From the NCBI GenBank assembly GCA_020866945.1, contig JAJBVW010000010.1, positions 6,611 to 15,099 of the forward strand: a stretch of 8,489 nucleotides of DNA. Direction: 5' to 3'. Under the pieces are notes generated by a model. That model searched no databases. It saw only the letters and a program-made list of their open reading frames with translations, and was not told where the DNA came from. How positions within the stretch are numbered: position 1 is the stretch's first letter; every line of letters starts with the position of its first letter. The stretch comes from Oscillospiraceae bacterium (GTDB taxonomy: Bacteria > Bacillota > Clostridia > Oscillospirales > Oscillospiraceae). Position numbers and translations under genes: made by a program. Below, piece by piece: positions 1 through 7,088 of the stretch.

Positions 1-2702
1 TCAAGCTGGATGTGGTGTCCGACCGGCTGGGTCTGCCCGGATTCCATCATCACCGTGCCTCCGATGATGCGCTGGTCTGCGGGCGGATACTGCAAAAATT
101 TATTCCCATGCTTCAGGAGAAGGGTGCGGCTCGTCTGAGCGAGGTGAACAGTCTTTGCTTTGCGCTGCGGAAAAAGGCGGGCAAGCATCCCCGCACGCGG
201 CATATCTCCCTGCTGGTGAAAAACCGGGTGGGGCTGAAAAACCTGTATGAGCTTATCTCCAAAAGCCATCTGGAGCATTTCCGCAAGGTGCCGATCATCC
301 CGAAAAGCCTGCTGATGCAGCACCGGGAGGGGCTTCTTGTCGGTTCTGCCTGCGAGGCGGGAGAATTTTTCCAGGCTGTCGCGCGAAACCGAAGCCGGGC
401 GGAGCTGCGGCGCATTGGGGAGTTTTATGATTATTTTGAAATCATGCCCATCGCCAACAACGCCTTTATGCTCAATAACGGCATGGCCCAAAGCGTTGAA
501 CAGCTCCAAAACATGAACCGCCGGGTCATTCAGCTTGCAGATGAGCTGGGAAAGCCTGTCTGTGCCACAGGGGACGTGCATTTCATGGAGCCGGAGGACG
601 AGATATACCGACACATTCTCCTAAACGCCAAGAAGTTTTCCGACGCTGACCAGGATATGCCTCTGTATTTCCGCAACACGGAGGAAATGCTTCAGGAATT
701 TGAGTACCTGGGCGAGGAGAAGGCCTATGAGGTGGTAGTGACGAACACCAACCTTGTGGCGGATATGATTGAAGGGCAGGTAGAGCTGCTGCCGGAGCTG
801 CGGCTCTATCCGCCGGTCATTGAAAATTCCGACGGTCAGCTGAAGGAGCTTGTATACGGGCGGCTGAAGGAGCTTTACGGCGACAATCCGGAGAAGATTA
901 TAACTGACCGGGTGGAGCATGAGATGGACACCATTCTGGGCCGCCATTTCGACGTGATCTATATGTCCGCCCAAAAGCTGGTGGCGGACTCCAACGCCCA
1001 CGGCTATCTTGTGGGCAGCCGAGGCAGCGTAGGCTCCAGCCTGGTGGCCTATCTCTCCGGCATTACAGAGGTGAACAGCCTGCCCGCCCATTATCTCTGT
1101 CACAACTGCTATTACACGGATTTTGAGTCCGGCAAGGGATACGGCTGCGGCGCGGATATGCCGGATAAAATCTGCCCCCGCTGCGGCCAGGAGCTGAGCA
1201 AGGAGGGGTTCGACATCCCCTTCGCTACGTTCCTTGGCATCAAGGGGGACAAGGTACCGGATATTGACCTGAACTTTTCCGGGGAATATCAGGCCCAGGC
1301 TCACGCCTATACCCGCACGCTGTTTGGCGCTGACCATGTGTTCAAGGCCGGAACGGTGGGCACCATCGCGGAAAAGACCGCCTTTGGCTATGTGAAGATG
1401 TACGCTGAGGATCGCGGCCTGGAAATGAATCAGGCGGAGATGAACCGGCTGGCCCAGGGGCTTGTGGGCGTGAAGCGAACCACAGGCCAGCACCCTGGCG
1501 GCCTGGTCATCATTCCGCAGGACATGGACGTGACAGATTTCTGCCCCGTCCAGCACCCGGCGGACGACCCCGGCACGGATATTATCACCACCCACCTGGA
1601 ATATCACTTCATGGAGGATTACCTTCTGAAGCTGGACGAGCTGGGCCACGATAACCCCACCATGATCAATATGCTGGAAAACCTCACCGGTACGGACGCC
1701 AAGACAATTCGGCTGGACGACCCGGAGACCATGAGCCTGTTTTCCTCGCCTAAGGCCCTGGGCGTGCCGGAGGACGACCCCATCATCGGGCAGACTGGCT
1801 CCATCGGCATCCCGGAGTTTGGCACCGGCTTTACCCGGCAGATGCTGGTGGACACCAAGCCGGATAAATTCGATATGCTGGTGCGCCTGTCCGGCTATTC
1901 CCACGGTACCGGTGTGTGGCTTGGAAACGCCCAGGATCTGATCCGCTCCAAGACCGCCAGCGTGTCCGAGACCATTGGCTGCCGGGATGACATTATGCTC
2001 TATCTCATGAGCATGGGCATCGACGCAAACACTGCGTTCAAGTCTATGGAGAACGTCCGAAAGAAAAACAAGCAGCTCACTGAGGAGCAGGAGCAGGCCA
2101 TGCGGGATCATAACGTCCCGGAGTGGTACATCGAGTCCTGCCATAAGATAGAATACCTGTTCCCCAAGGCGCACGCGGTAGCGTATGTGCTGATGGCCTT
2201 CCGTATTGCCTGGTATAAGGTGCATTACCCCCTGGCGTTCTATTCCGCGCTGTTCTACCGCCGGAGCCAGAAGGACGGCTTCGACGCCGCCATGATGACC
2301 GGGGGCCTGAACCAGGTCAGGCAGAAGATCAAGGAGTTGAAGGCTGCCCCCAAGCTGACCGGCAAGGAGGAGGAGCTGTATACCTCCCTGGAAATGGTGT
2401 ACGAGTTCTATATGCGTGGCTTTGAGTTCGCGCCCATCGACCTGTATAAATCGGACGCCTTCAAGTTCCTGCCGGAGGGTGACAAAAAGCTGCGGGTGCC
2501 TTTTGTGGCTGTATCCGGCCTGGGCGACACGGCGGCCATGGATCTGGCTCGGGCCAGAGAGGAGAAGGATTCCTTCGTCTCTGTGGAGGAGCTTGCGGCT
2601 GCCTGCCCCAAGGTCAGCTCTGCCCATATCGAGGCTCTGCGGAGGCTGGGGGCCTTTGGCGATATGCCGGAGACAAGCCAAATGACCCTGTTCGATTTTT
2701 AA
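1..2702 (+). CDS. polC: DNA polymerase III alpha subunit PolC, C-terminal ~900 residues (5' end outside window)
   Basis: This is the replicative DNA polymerase of Firmicutes, which extends DNA at the fork and carries a proofreading 3'-5' exonuclease inserted in its PHP domain. The reading frame is open to the left edge (codons from base 3), so the GTG at 12 is internal. About 540 residues are missing compared with a usual PolC of ~1,440. Seen in order: the end of the exonuclease domain with an H-x4-D motif (HRASDD, about 51-70); the rest of the PHP domain (to about 630); the polymerase palm with SRGSVGSS; a zinc-binding segment with CxxC at 1098-1109 and CxxC at 1173-1184; the catalytic aspartates of PDIDLNFSGEYQ (codons 1260 and 1266); KLDELGHD with its Asp codon at 1635; and FPKAHAVAYVLM. 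The protein ends in QMTLFDF, a QxxLF-type sliding-clamp binding peptide. Nothing looks broken. The gene ends in a hairpin terminator before the next promoter. Confidence 0.97.
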   Translation, partial: KLDVVSDRLGLPGFHHHRASDDALVCGRILQKFIPMLQEKGAARLSEVNSLCFALRKKAGKHPRTRHISLLVKNRVGLKNLYELISKSHLEHFRKVPIIPKSLLMQHREGLLVGSACEAGEFFQAVARNRSRAELRRIGEFYDYFEIMPIANNAFMLNNGMAQSVEQLQNMNRRVIQLADELGKPVCATGDVHFMEPEDEIYRHILLNAKKFSDADQDMPLYFRNTEEMLQEFEYLGEEKAYEVVVTNTNLVADMIEGQVELLPELRLYPPVIENSDGQLKELVYGRLKELYGDNPEKIITDRVEHEMDTILGRHFDVIYMSAQKLVADSNAHGYLVGSRGSVGSSLVAYLSGITEVNSLPAHYLCHNCYYTDFESGKGYGCGADMPDKICPRCGQELSKEGFDIPFATFLGIKGDKVPDIDLNFSGEYQAQAHAYTRTLFGADHVFKAGTVGTIAEKTAFGYVKMYAEDRGLEMNQAEMNRLAQGLVGVKRTTGQHPGGLVIIPQDMDVTDFCPVQHPADDPGTDIITTHLEYHFMEDYLLKLDELGHDNPTMINMLENLTGTDAKTIRLDDPETMSLFSSPKALGVPEDDPIIGQTGSIGIPEFGTGFTRQMLVDTKPDKFDMLVRLSGYSHGTGVWLGNAQDLIRSKTASVSETIGCRDDIMLYLMSMGIDANTAFKSMENVRKKNKQLTEEQEQAMRDHNVPEWYIESCHKIEYLFPKAHAVAYVLMAFRIAWYKVHYPLAFYSALFYRRSQKDGFDAAMMTGGLNQVRQKIKELKAAPKLTGKEEELYTSLEMVYEFYMRGFEFAPIDLYKSDAFKFLPEGDKKLRVPFVAVSGLGDTAAMDLARAREEKDSFVSVEELAAACPKVSSAHIEALRRLGAFGDMPETSQMTLFDF

Positions 2703-2710
2703 TAGAATCA

Positions 2711-2753
2711 CAGCGATGCGCTGAAAAATATTTTGGCGCATCGCTGCTTTTTT
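2711..2753 (+). terminator. Rho-independent terminator of polC
   Basis: A perfect 11-bp stem (CAGCGATGCGC at 2711-2721 with GCGCATCGCTG at 2736-2746) and a 14-nt loop are followed by six T at 2748-2753. It lies 8 nt after the polC stop codon. Confidence 0.92.
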
Positions 2754-2765
2754 GTAAAAATTTAC

Positions 2766-2794
2766 TTGTGCATTGGGAGAAATAGGCTTATAAT
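2766..2794 (+). promoter_or_regulatory. Candidate sigma-A promoter of the lyase gene
   Basis: A perfect TATAAT box (2789-2794) sits 17 bp after TTGTGC (2766-2771), which matches the -35 consensus only in its TTG. Transcription would start near 2801, giving a leader of about 64 nt. The leader has no TnaC-like peptide: the only ATG in it (2793) is followed by one codon and a stop. Tryptophan control of the E. coli type is therefore not indicated. Confidence 0.55.
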
Positions 2795-2806
2795 GAGGTA
2801 GAACAC

Positions 2807-2820
2807 TTTAAAGCTTTAAA
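2807..2820. promoter_or_regulatory. 14-bp perfect palindrome at the predicted transcript start of the lyase gene
   Basis: TTTAAAGCTTTAAA is an uninterrupted palindrome about 6-19 bp downstream of the predicted start site, a place where a bound repressor would block transcription. No regulator is known for it. AT-rich sequence makes a chance palindrome easier, so the operator role is inference. Confidence 0.3.
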
Positions 2821-2864
2821 ACCTATTTCAAAGCGGAAAGACAAGTATTATAAGGAGAAAGAAT

Positions 2865-4313
2865 ATGCCTGAGATCAAATTTTATAACCACGAGCCTATC
2901 CCCATGGAGATGCACAAGGTAAAAATCGTCCAGCAGCTCACTCTGCTTCCTGTGGACGAGCGTGTAAAGCGCATTAAGGACGCGGGCTATAACACCTTCC
3001 AGCTCCACAACGGCGACATCTTTATGGATATGCTGACCGACTCCGGCGTGAATGCCATGAGCGACAATATGCAGTCCGCCATGCTCCTGGCCGACGACGC
3101 CTATGCCGGCAGTGAGACCTTCTATCGTATGCAGAAAAAGCTGGAGGAGATCTTTGGCATTCACTATCTGCTTCCTGCCCACCAGGGCCGCGCCTGTGAG
3201 AATATTCTGACCGAGCGGTTCGTAAAGCCGGGCAACTGTGTTATCATGAACTACCACTTCACCACCGCCAAGGCCCACATCACCCGTGTCGGCGGCCGCG
3301 TGGAGGAGCTTGTAAAGCAGGAGGGCCTGGAGCCGAAGAGCGACCTCCCCTTCAAGGGCGACATCGACCTGGAGGCCCTGGAGGCCTGCATTAAGAAGGA
3401 GACCCCCGAAAACGTTCCCTTCATCCGCATCGAGTCTGGCACCAACCTGATTGGCGGTCAGCCCGTTTCCTACGCCAACATGAAGGCTGCTACCGACATC
3501 GCGAAGAAGTACGGCATCATTACTGTTATGGACGCCTCTCTGCTTCAGGATAACCTGTATTTCATCAAAAAGCGCGAGGCGGGCATGGAGGACAAGTCCA
3601 TCCGGGAGCTGACCCGCATGATCGCGGATCTGTTCGACATCATCTACTTCTCCGGCCGGAAGTTCGGCTTTGCCCGCGGCGGCGGCATCCTGGTGCGGGA
3701 TGAGGCCATGTATCACTCCATGGAGGATCTGGTTCCCATGTTCGAGGGCTTCCTGACCTACGGTGGTATGTCCGTCAAGGAGATGGAGGCCATGACCGTG
3801 GGCTTTGACGAATCCATGGATATGGACGTTATCTCCCAGGGGCCTCAGTTTGTGGATTACTGCGTCCGCAAGCTGGACGAGTACGGTGTTCCTGTTATTA
3901 CCCCCGGCGGCGGCCTGGGCGCTCACCTGAACGCCATGGAGTTCTGCGCTCATATCCCCCAGCAGGAATATCCTGCCGGCGCTCTGGCGGCGGCTATGTA
4001 TATCGCCGGCGGCATCCGCGGCATGGAGCGCGGCACCCTGTCTGAGGAGCGCAACGCCGACGGCAGCGAGCGCTTCGCCTCCATGGAGCTGCTCCGCCTG
4101 GCCTTCCCCCGGCGCGTGTTCACGCTCTCCCAGACAGAGTATGTCATTGACCGCGTAGAGTGGCTGTATGACCACCGTGACCTGATCGGCGGCCTGCGCT
4201 TCATCCACGAGCCGAAGACCCTCCGCTTCTTCACCGGCATCCTGGAGGCTACCTCCGATTGGCCCGAAAAGCTGGCCGAAGCCTACAAGGCCGAGTTCGG
4301 CGCTGACCAATAA
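2865..4313 (+). CDS. Tryptophanase / tyrosine phenol-lyase family PLP-dependent lyase, divergent active site
   Basis: This cytoplasmic fold-type I PLP enzyme belongs to the beta-eliminating lyases, which split Trp to indole or Tyr to phenol, with pyruvate and ammonia. It has 482 residues (family about 456-471). The start has AAGGAG at 2852-2857, 7 nt upstream. Family landmarks: DDAYAGS with Tyr80, HQGR (106-109), Phe132-Thr133, NLIGGQP with Asn194, PLP-binding Asp223 and the Schiff-base Lys266 in SGRK. Thr133 and Arg389 (GMERG) match the TPL residues that hold the phenol hydroxyl, where tryptophanases differ. Arg411 matches the carboxylate-binding Arg. Oddities: DASL replaces DATR (Leu226 for Arg), SGRKF replaces SGKKD, and Leu351 stands where TPL has His343. 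The protein is thus closer to TPL than to TnaA, but the substrate is open. It is transcribed alone, between two terminators. Automated annotation would probably say tryptophanase. Confidence 0.9.
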   Translation: MPEIKFYNHEPIPMEMHKVKIVQQLTLLPVDERVKRIKDAGYNTFQLHNGDIFMDMLTDSGVNAMSDNMQSAMLLADDAYAGSETFYRMQKKLEEIFGIHYLLPAHQGRACENILTERFVKPGNCVIMNYHFTTAKAHITRVGGRVEELVKQEGLEPKSDLPFKGDIDLEALEACIKKETPENVPFIRIESGTNLIGGQPVSYANMKAATDIAKKYGIITVMDASLLQDNLYFIKKREAGMEDKSIRELTRMIADLFDIIYFSGRKFGFARGGGILVRDEAMYHSMEDLVPMFEGFLTYGGMSVKEMEAMTVGFDESMDMDVISQGPQFVDYCVRKLDEYGVPVITPGGGLGAHLNAMEFCAHIPQQEYPAGALAAAMYIAGGIRGMERGTLSEERNADGSERFASMELLRLAFPRRVFTLSQTEYVIDRVEWLYDHRDLIGGLRFIHEPKTLRFFTGILEATSDWPEKLAEAYKAEFGADQ

Positions 4314-4334
4314 AAAAATACAAATAACAAAACC

Positions 4335-4363
4335 AAGCGCCGGGATTCATCCCGGCGCTTTCT
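4335..4363 (+). terminator. Rho-independent terminator of the lyase gene
   Basis: A perfect GC-rich stem (AGCGCCGGGA at 4336-4345 with TCCCGGCGCT at 4350-4359), extended by one A-T pair, closes a TTCA tetraloop. The U tract is short (TTTCT). It starts 22 nt after the stop codon. Confidence 0.85.
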
Positions 4364-4470
4364 GGCCTGTCAAAGGGATATATAAGAGGCCGGAAATTAA
4401 GGAACATCAATGGGTTCATGGATTTTAAAATAGAGTGCGGGAAGGCCCCAAAGAGGAAAACAAAAAATTT

Positions 4471-4504
4471 TTTCAAAATTTCATATAATTTCATTTTCGT
4501 GAAA
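4471..4504 (+). promoter_or_regulatory. AT-rich candidate promoter/regulatory stretch before the PepSY lipoprotein gene
   Basis: A TATAAT box lies at 4484-4489 but has no convincing -35 element. It is embedded in three direct TTTCA repeats (4471, 4479, 4489), and an inverted TGAAA follows at 4500-4504. A 12-bp A6T6 run (4462-4473) lies just upstream. Transcription from this -10 would give a leader of about 95 nt. The repeats could be regulator half-sites, but this is weak. The stretch 4364-4460 shows nothing further that I can support. Confidence 0.3.
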
Positions 4505-4534
4505 GGTTTGGGTCGTAAACTAGCATCAGAAACA

Positions 4535-4549
4535 AGGAACGGGGTTCCT
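4535..4549 (+). repeat. Short inverted repeat in the leader of the PepSY lipoprotein gene
   Basis: AGGAAC and GTTCCT form a 6-bp stem around GGG, 43 nt before the start codon. It could be an mRNA hairpin or a protein site. It is too short to assign, and no T tract follows, so it is not a terminator. Confidence 0.35.
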
Positions 4550-4591
4550 AAATCAAATACCAAACTTCAAATTCTGAAAGGAGAACGACCC

Positions 4592-5836
4592 ATGAAGACC
4601 AAGAAAAGAAAGACCCTCATTATCGTTTGTGCGCTGGCCCTGGCCGCCCTCCTGTTGGTGGGATGCACGCAAGACACTGCTGCCCTTGAATATATCGGCA
4701 CGGAAAACGCAAGCTCCCTGGCTCTGGAAGCCGCCGGACTGACGGCGGGACAGGTGGAACAGATTAGCGCAGAGCTTTCCAGCAAAAACGGCGTGGATTA
4801 CTACGATGTGGAGCTGACCGTAGACGGCGTACAGTATGAGTTTGATGTGGACGCTCTGACCGGCGTCATCATCGAAAGCGAGAATGTAAACGCTACAGCG
4901 GAAAATACCACCCAGGTGGTTTCCAAAGTGGCCAGCACCCTGGAAGCTACAGAAACAAACACCTCCACGGAGGACGCGGCTGCCGCAGAGGCAGAAGCCT
5001 CCAGCAGCGCCGGGACTGACACCGCCGCTACTTCTATCATCACGGCGGACGAGGCAAAGGCCATCGCCCTGGCGGATGCGGGGCTGACAGAGGGAGAAGT
5101 CACTATCGTAAAATGCAAGCTGGACTACGACAACGGACAGCAGGTTTATGACGTGGAGTTCTATACAGCGGCCTATGACGAATACGACTATGAGATTTCC
5201 GCCGCCACAGGGGCTATCGTAGACTTCGACTACGACCCTGCCAAGACCACGTCTGCCAATACCGGCAGCACTGCCGCCACCGGCAGTTCAGGTACCACCA
5301 GTGCTTCTGCTGGTACCGGCAGCTCCAGTACCACCAGCGATTCCACCAGCTCTACCAGCTCCAGCAGTTCGACCACGACTACCAGCACCCTAATTACCGA
5401 AAGCGAGGCCAGAAGCATCGCGCTGTCCAGTGCGGGCGTGAGCGAGTCGGCTGCGACCTTCACCAAGACCAAGCTGGATACGGACGATGGGCGGAAGGTT
5501 TACGACGTAGAGTTCTATACGACGGATGCCGAATATGAGTATGAGATAGACGCTTCTACCGGGGTTGTGCTTGATTACGACTATGAGGTCAGATATACTG
5601 CCAGCACGAGCACCAGTACCAGCACCACTACCATCACGGCGGACGAGGCAAAGGCCATCGCTCTGGCCCAGGTACCCGGCGCAACGACCAGCAATATTCG
5701 GGAATTTGAGACTGATTATGATGACGGACGCCTCCAATACGAGGGAAAGATTATCTATAACGGTATGGAGTATGAGTTCGAGATAGACGGCTACAGCGGC
5801 GCAATCCGCAGCTGGGAGGCCGAGCGAGCAGATTGA
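4592..5836 (+). CDS. Lipoprotein with four PepSY-like repeats
   Basis: This predicted surface lipoprotein has 414 residues. The start at 4592 has AAAGGAG at 4577-4583 and gives a proper signal peptide: Lys/Arg-rich residues 2-7, a hydrophobic core and lipobox LVGC with lipid-bearing Cys25. An upstream in-frame ATG at 4418 would bury this signal behind 58 residues and is rejected. The mature part has four PepSY-type modules at about 32-96, 150-215, 268-333 and 348-409. Each begins with a helix such as TADEAKAIAL and ends in a Tyr/Asp/Glu-rich sheet with a ...YEFEIDGYSGAI-like close. Linkers are Ala/Glu/Thr-rich (100-147), long and Ser/Thr/Gly-rich (217-267) and Ser/Thr-rich (336-346), typical of flexible wall-spanning spacers. 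PepSY domains occur in peptidase propeptides and in YpeB and are thought to inhibit or modulate proteases; the partner here is unknown. The mature protein is strongly acidic. It is a single-gene unit with its own terminator. Confidence 0.9.
   Translation: MKTKKRKTLIIVCALALAALLLVGCTQDTAALEYIGTENASSLALEAAGLTAGQVEQISAELSSKNGVDYYDVELTVDGVQYEFDVDALTGVIIESENVNATAENTTQVVSKVASTLEATETNTSTEDAAAAEAEASSSAGTDTAATSIITADEAKAIALADAGLTEGEVTIVKCKLDYDNGQQVYDVEFYTAAYDEYDYEISAATGAIVDFDYDPAKTTSANTGSTAATGSSGTTSASAGTGSSSTTSDSTSSTSSSSSTTTTSTLITESEARSIALSSAGVSESAATFTKTKLDTDDGRKVYDVEFYTTDAEYEYEIDASTGVVLDYDYEVRYTASTSTSTSTTTITADEAKAIALAQVPGATTSNIREFETDYDDGRLQYEGKIIYNGMEYEFEIDGYSGAIRSWEAERAD
5038..5073 (+). repeat. 36-nt near-identical repeat, copy in PepSY module 2
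   Basis: This segment matches 5632-5667 at 35 of 36 positions (mismatch at 5068 versus 5662). Both copies encode the ITADEAKAIALA helix of a PepSY module, and they are 594 nt (198 codons) apart in the same frame. Module 3 lacks this degree of identity. Confidence 0.85.
5632..5667 (+). repeat. 36-nt near-identical repeat, copy in PepSY module 4
   Basis: This is the partner of 5038-5073 and encodes the same helix at the start of the fourth PepSY module. Near-identity at synonymous positions points to recent duplication or gene conversion within the gene. Confidence 0.85.
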
Positions 5837-5853
5837 TGCACCAGAATCATCCC

Positions 5854-5892
5854 ATAGGGAGCCGCAATTAAAACGCGGCTCCTTATTTTTTT
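5854..5892 (+). terminator. Rho-independent terminator of the PepSY lipoprotein gene
   Basis: GGAGCCGC (5858-5865) pairs with GCGGCTCC (5875-5882) around a 9-nt loop. The stem is extended outward by A-T pairs and one G-T pair and is followed by seven T at 5886-5892. It begins 17 nt after the stop codon. Confidence 0.9.
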
Positions 5893-5916
5893 CGTATATG
5901 GGATTGCGTGCCGGAA

Positions 5917-5943
5917 TTGAATGTGATACACTGTTGCTATAAT
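5917..5943 (+). promoter_or_regulatory. Candidate extended -10 promoter of the LysR gene
   Basis: TATAAT at 5938-5943 is preceded by TGC, forming an extended -10 element (5935-5943). TTGAAT at 5917-5922 could act as a -35 box, although its 15-bp spacing is short. A small inverted repeat (CTGT at 5931-5934, ACAG at 5944-5947) spans the -10 and might be an autoregulatory site, but this is weak. Confidence 0.5.
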
Positions 5944-5977
5944 ACAGATAAACCTCTGTCATAAGAGAGGAAAAACC

Positions 5978-6898
5978 ATGAATTTCCTTACATTGCGATA
6001 TTTTCAGGTAGTAGCCCAGGAGCGGAGCTTCAAGGGGGCGGCGGGACGGCTGAACCTGTCTCAGCAGACGCTGTCGGAGCATATCCGGCGTTTAGAGGAG
6101 GAACTGGGTACGGAGTTGTTCAGCCGGACGCGCCCGCTGACGCTGACGGAAGCGGGGGAACGCTTGGCCCAGGGCGCGGAGGAAATATTATCCGCCAAAA
6201 GCCGACTGGAATGGGATTTGGAGAGGATAAAAACAGGCCGCCGGCAGAGACTCACCATTGGCATCGCTAAAAATGGGCCGCCGCCCTTCCTGTCCGGGCT
6301 GGGTCGTGCCTTTGTCACGGAAAATCCCGACTGTCAGTTTCAGATTGTGGAGCGGGAGCGGGGCATGGCTCCTGAGGAGCTGCGGAAAATTGACCTCCAT
6401 TTTCTGACCTATTCCGGGGCGAGGGATATGGAATCCATTGTCCTGTGTCATGACGATATGGCCCTGGCCGTGCGGGAGAGCGTGCTGTCCTCGTCTCTGG
6501 GGCCGGTTTGGCCGTCTCTGGCGGAACAGATGGAGGCCACGGGCGACCTTCGCCTGCTGAGCGGTATTCCTTTTGTATTGCTTGCGGATTCCAGCGTGCC
6601 CCAGGGATTGGGCCGGGAGCGTGCTTTTGCCCCGGAGGTGGTGGCCGCCTCCGCGAATGACCGTGTGAACTACTCCCTTTGCTGTTCCGGCGTGGGCGGG
6701 ATGATTGCGCCCAGAGGCATCCTGCGCCATATGCAGCAGGAGATGGGGCTGCCGGAGGATATGCGAATCTTCTCCATTCGCATGGAGGGCTTTGCCCCGG
6801 AGCTATGCATCAGCTATGAGCGGGGCAGGAAGCTCACCCCCGCCGCGGAGCGCTTCATTGCCTGCGCACGGGCCTATTTTGTGAGAAATTCGTTGTAG
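5978..6898 (+). CDS. LysR-type transcriptional regulator
   Basis: This 306-residue DNA-binding protein has the standard LysR length and plan. An N-terminal winged helix-turn-helix (about 1-60) has the typical pattern of MNFLTLRYF, then SFKGAAGRLNLSQQTLSEHIRRLE as the HTH, then ELGTELFSR and LTLTEAG. A linker helix (about 60-90) is followed by a periplasmic-binding-protein-like effector domain (about 91-300) that should bind a small molecule and tune tetrameric DNA binding. The effector half is divergent and contains a Cys-Cys pair at 235-236 (NYSLCCSGVGG). The start codon has AGAGGA upstream. LysR genes often sit divergent from their target, but here the neighbours on both sides run the same way, so target and inducer cannot be inferred. 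No clear terminator follows; the transcript may run into the AT-rich spacer. Confidence 0.93.
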   Translation: MNFLTLRYFQVVAQERSFKGAAGRLNLSQQTLSEHIRRLEEELGTELFSRTRPLTLTEAGERLAQGAEEILSAKSRLEWDLERIKTGRRQRLTIGIAKNGPPPFLSGLGRAFVTENPDCQFQIVERERGMAPEELRKIDLHFLTYSGARDMESIVLCHDDMALAVRESVLSSSLGPVWPSLAEQMEATGDLRLLSGIPFVLLADSSVPQGLGRERAFAPEVVAASANDRVNYSLCCSGVGGMIAPRGILRHMQQEMGLPEDMRIFSIRMEGFAPELCISYERGRKLTPAAERFIACARAYFVRNSL

Positions 6899-6906
6899 GA
6901 ATCGGG

Positions 6907-6975
6907 TTTTAGTAGATTTTAGTATATATTTGTATATATTTTACTAGGAAAATGCATAAAATTTGCTTTACTTTT
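6907..6975. promoter_or_regulatory. Helically phased A/T tracts (probable curved DNA / UP element)
   Basis: Short A or T tracts are centred near 6908, 6918, 6930, 6940, 6950, 6961 and 6973, about 10-12 bp apart. Within this, TTTTAGTA repeats at 6907 and 6917, and GTATATATTT occurs twice in tandem (6922-6931, 6932-6941). Phased tracts are known to bend DNA, and AT-rich sequence just upstream of a -35 box can contact the RNA polymerase alpha subunit. Most of the 190-nt gap 6899-7088 is explained by this block and the promoter. Confidence 0.5.
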
Positions 6976-7002
6976 GACAAGAGTCATGATATTATATAAC
7001 AT
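6974..7002 (+). promoter_or_regulatory. Probable strong promoter of the HdeD-like gene
   Basis: A consensus TTGACA box lies at 6974-6979. The -10 is either TATAAC (6995-7000, 15-bp spacing) or TAACAT (6997-7002, 17-bp spacing). Transcription would start near 7005-7010, leaving a leader of about 80 nt with AGGAAGG at 7073-7079 as ribosome binding site. Confidence 0.55.
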
Positions 7003-7088
7003 AACGTGTATGGATACAAAGCAGAGGCAGAGGAACATAACTCGTACTTGAGTTTAAGACACTAAAAATGATAGGAAGGTAAGTTCCC

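Noticed and set aside
12..14. GTG at 12 as the start of polC
   Set aside because: The frame is open to the left edge and the first codons already encode the end of the exonuclease domain, so the real start lies far upstream.
621..2741. 706-codon open frame antisense to polC
   Set aside because: It is the mirror of a strongly conserved polC frame in GC-rich codons. The translation is low-complexity in His/Leu/Gly/Val with no recognisable domain, and it runs through the polC terminator.
2823..4310. 495-codon open frame antisense to the lyase gene
   Set aside because: Same cause: codon-bias shadow of a clearly recognisable enzyme, with no domain and no credible ribosome binding site.
4418..4591. 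N-terminal extension of the PepSY lipoprotein from the ATG at 4418
   Set aside because: It would place 58 residues before a textbook lipoprotein signal peptide, and 4592 has the strong ribosome binding site.
5238..5395. Ser/Thr codon-rich stretch as a CRISPR or satellite array
   Set aside because: It has no fixed-length repeats or spacers. It is a low-complexity protein linker with varied ACC/AGC/TCC codons.
5390..6082. 230-codon minus-strand frame across the PepSY/LysR junction
   Set aside because: It reads through a plus-strand terminator and promoter and into both flanking genes, with no recognisable domain.
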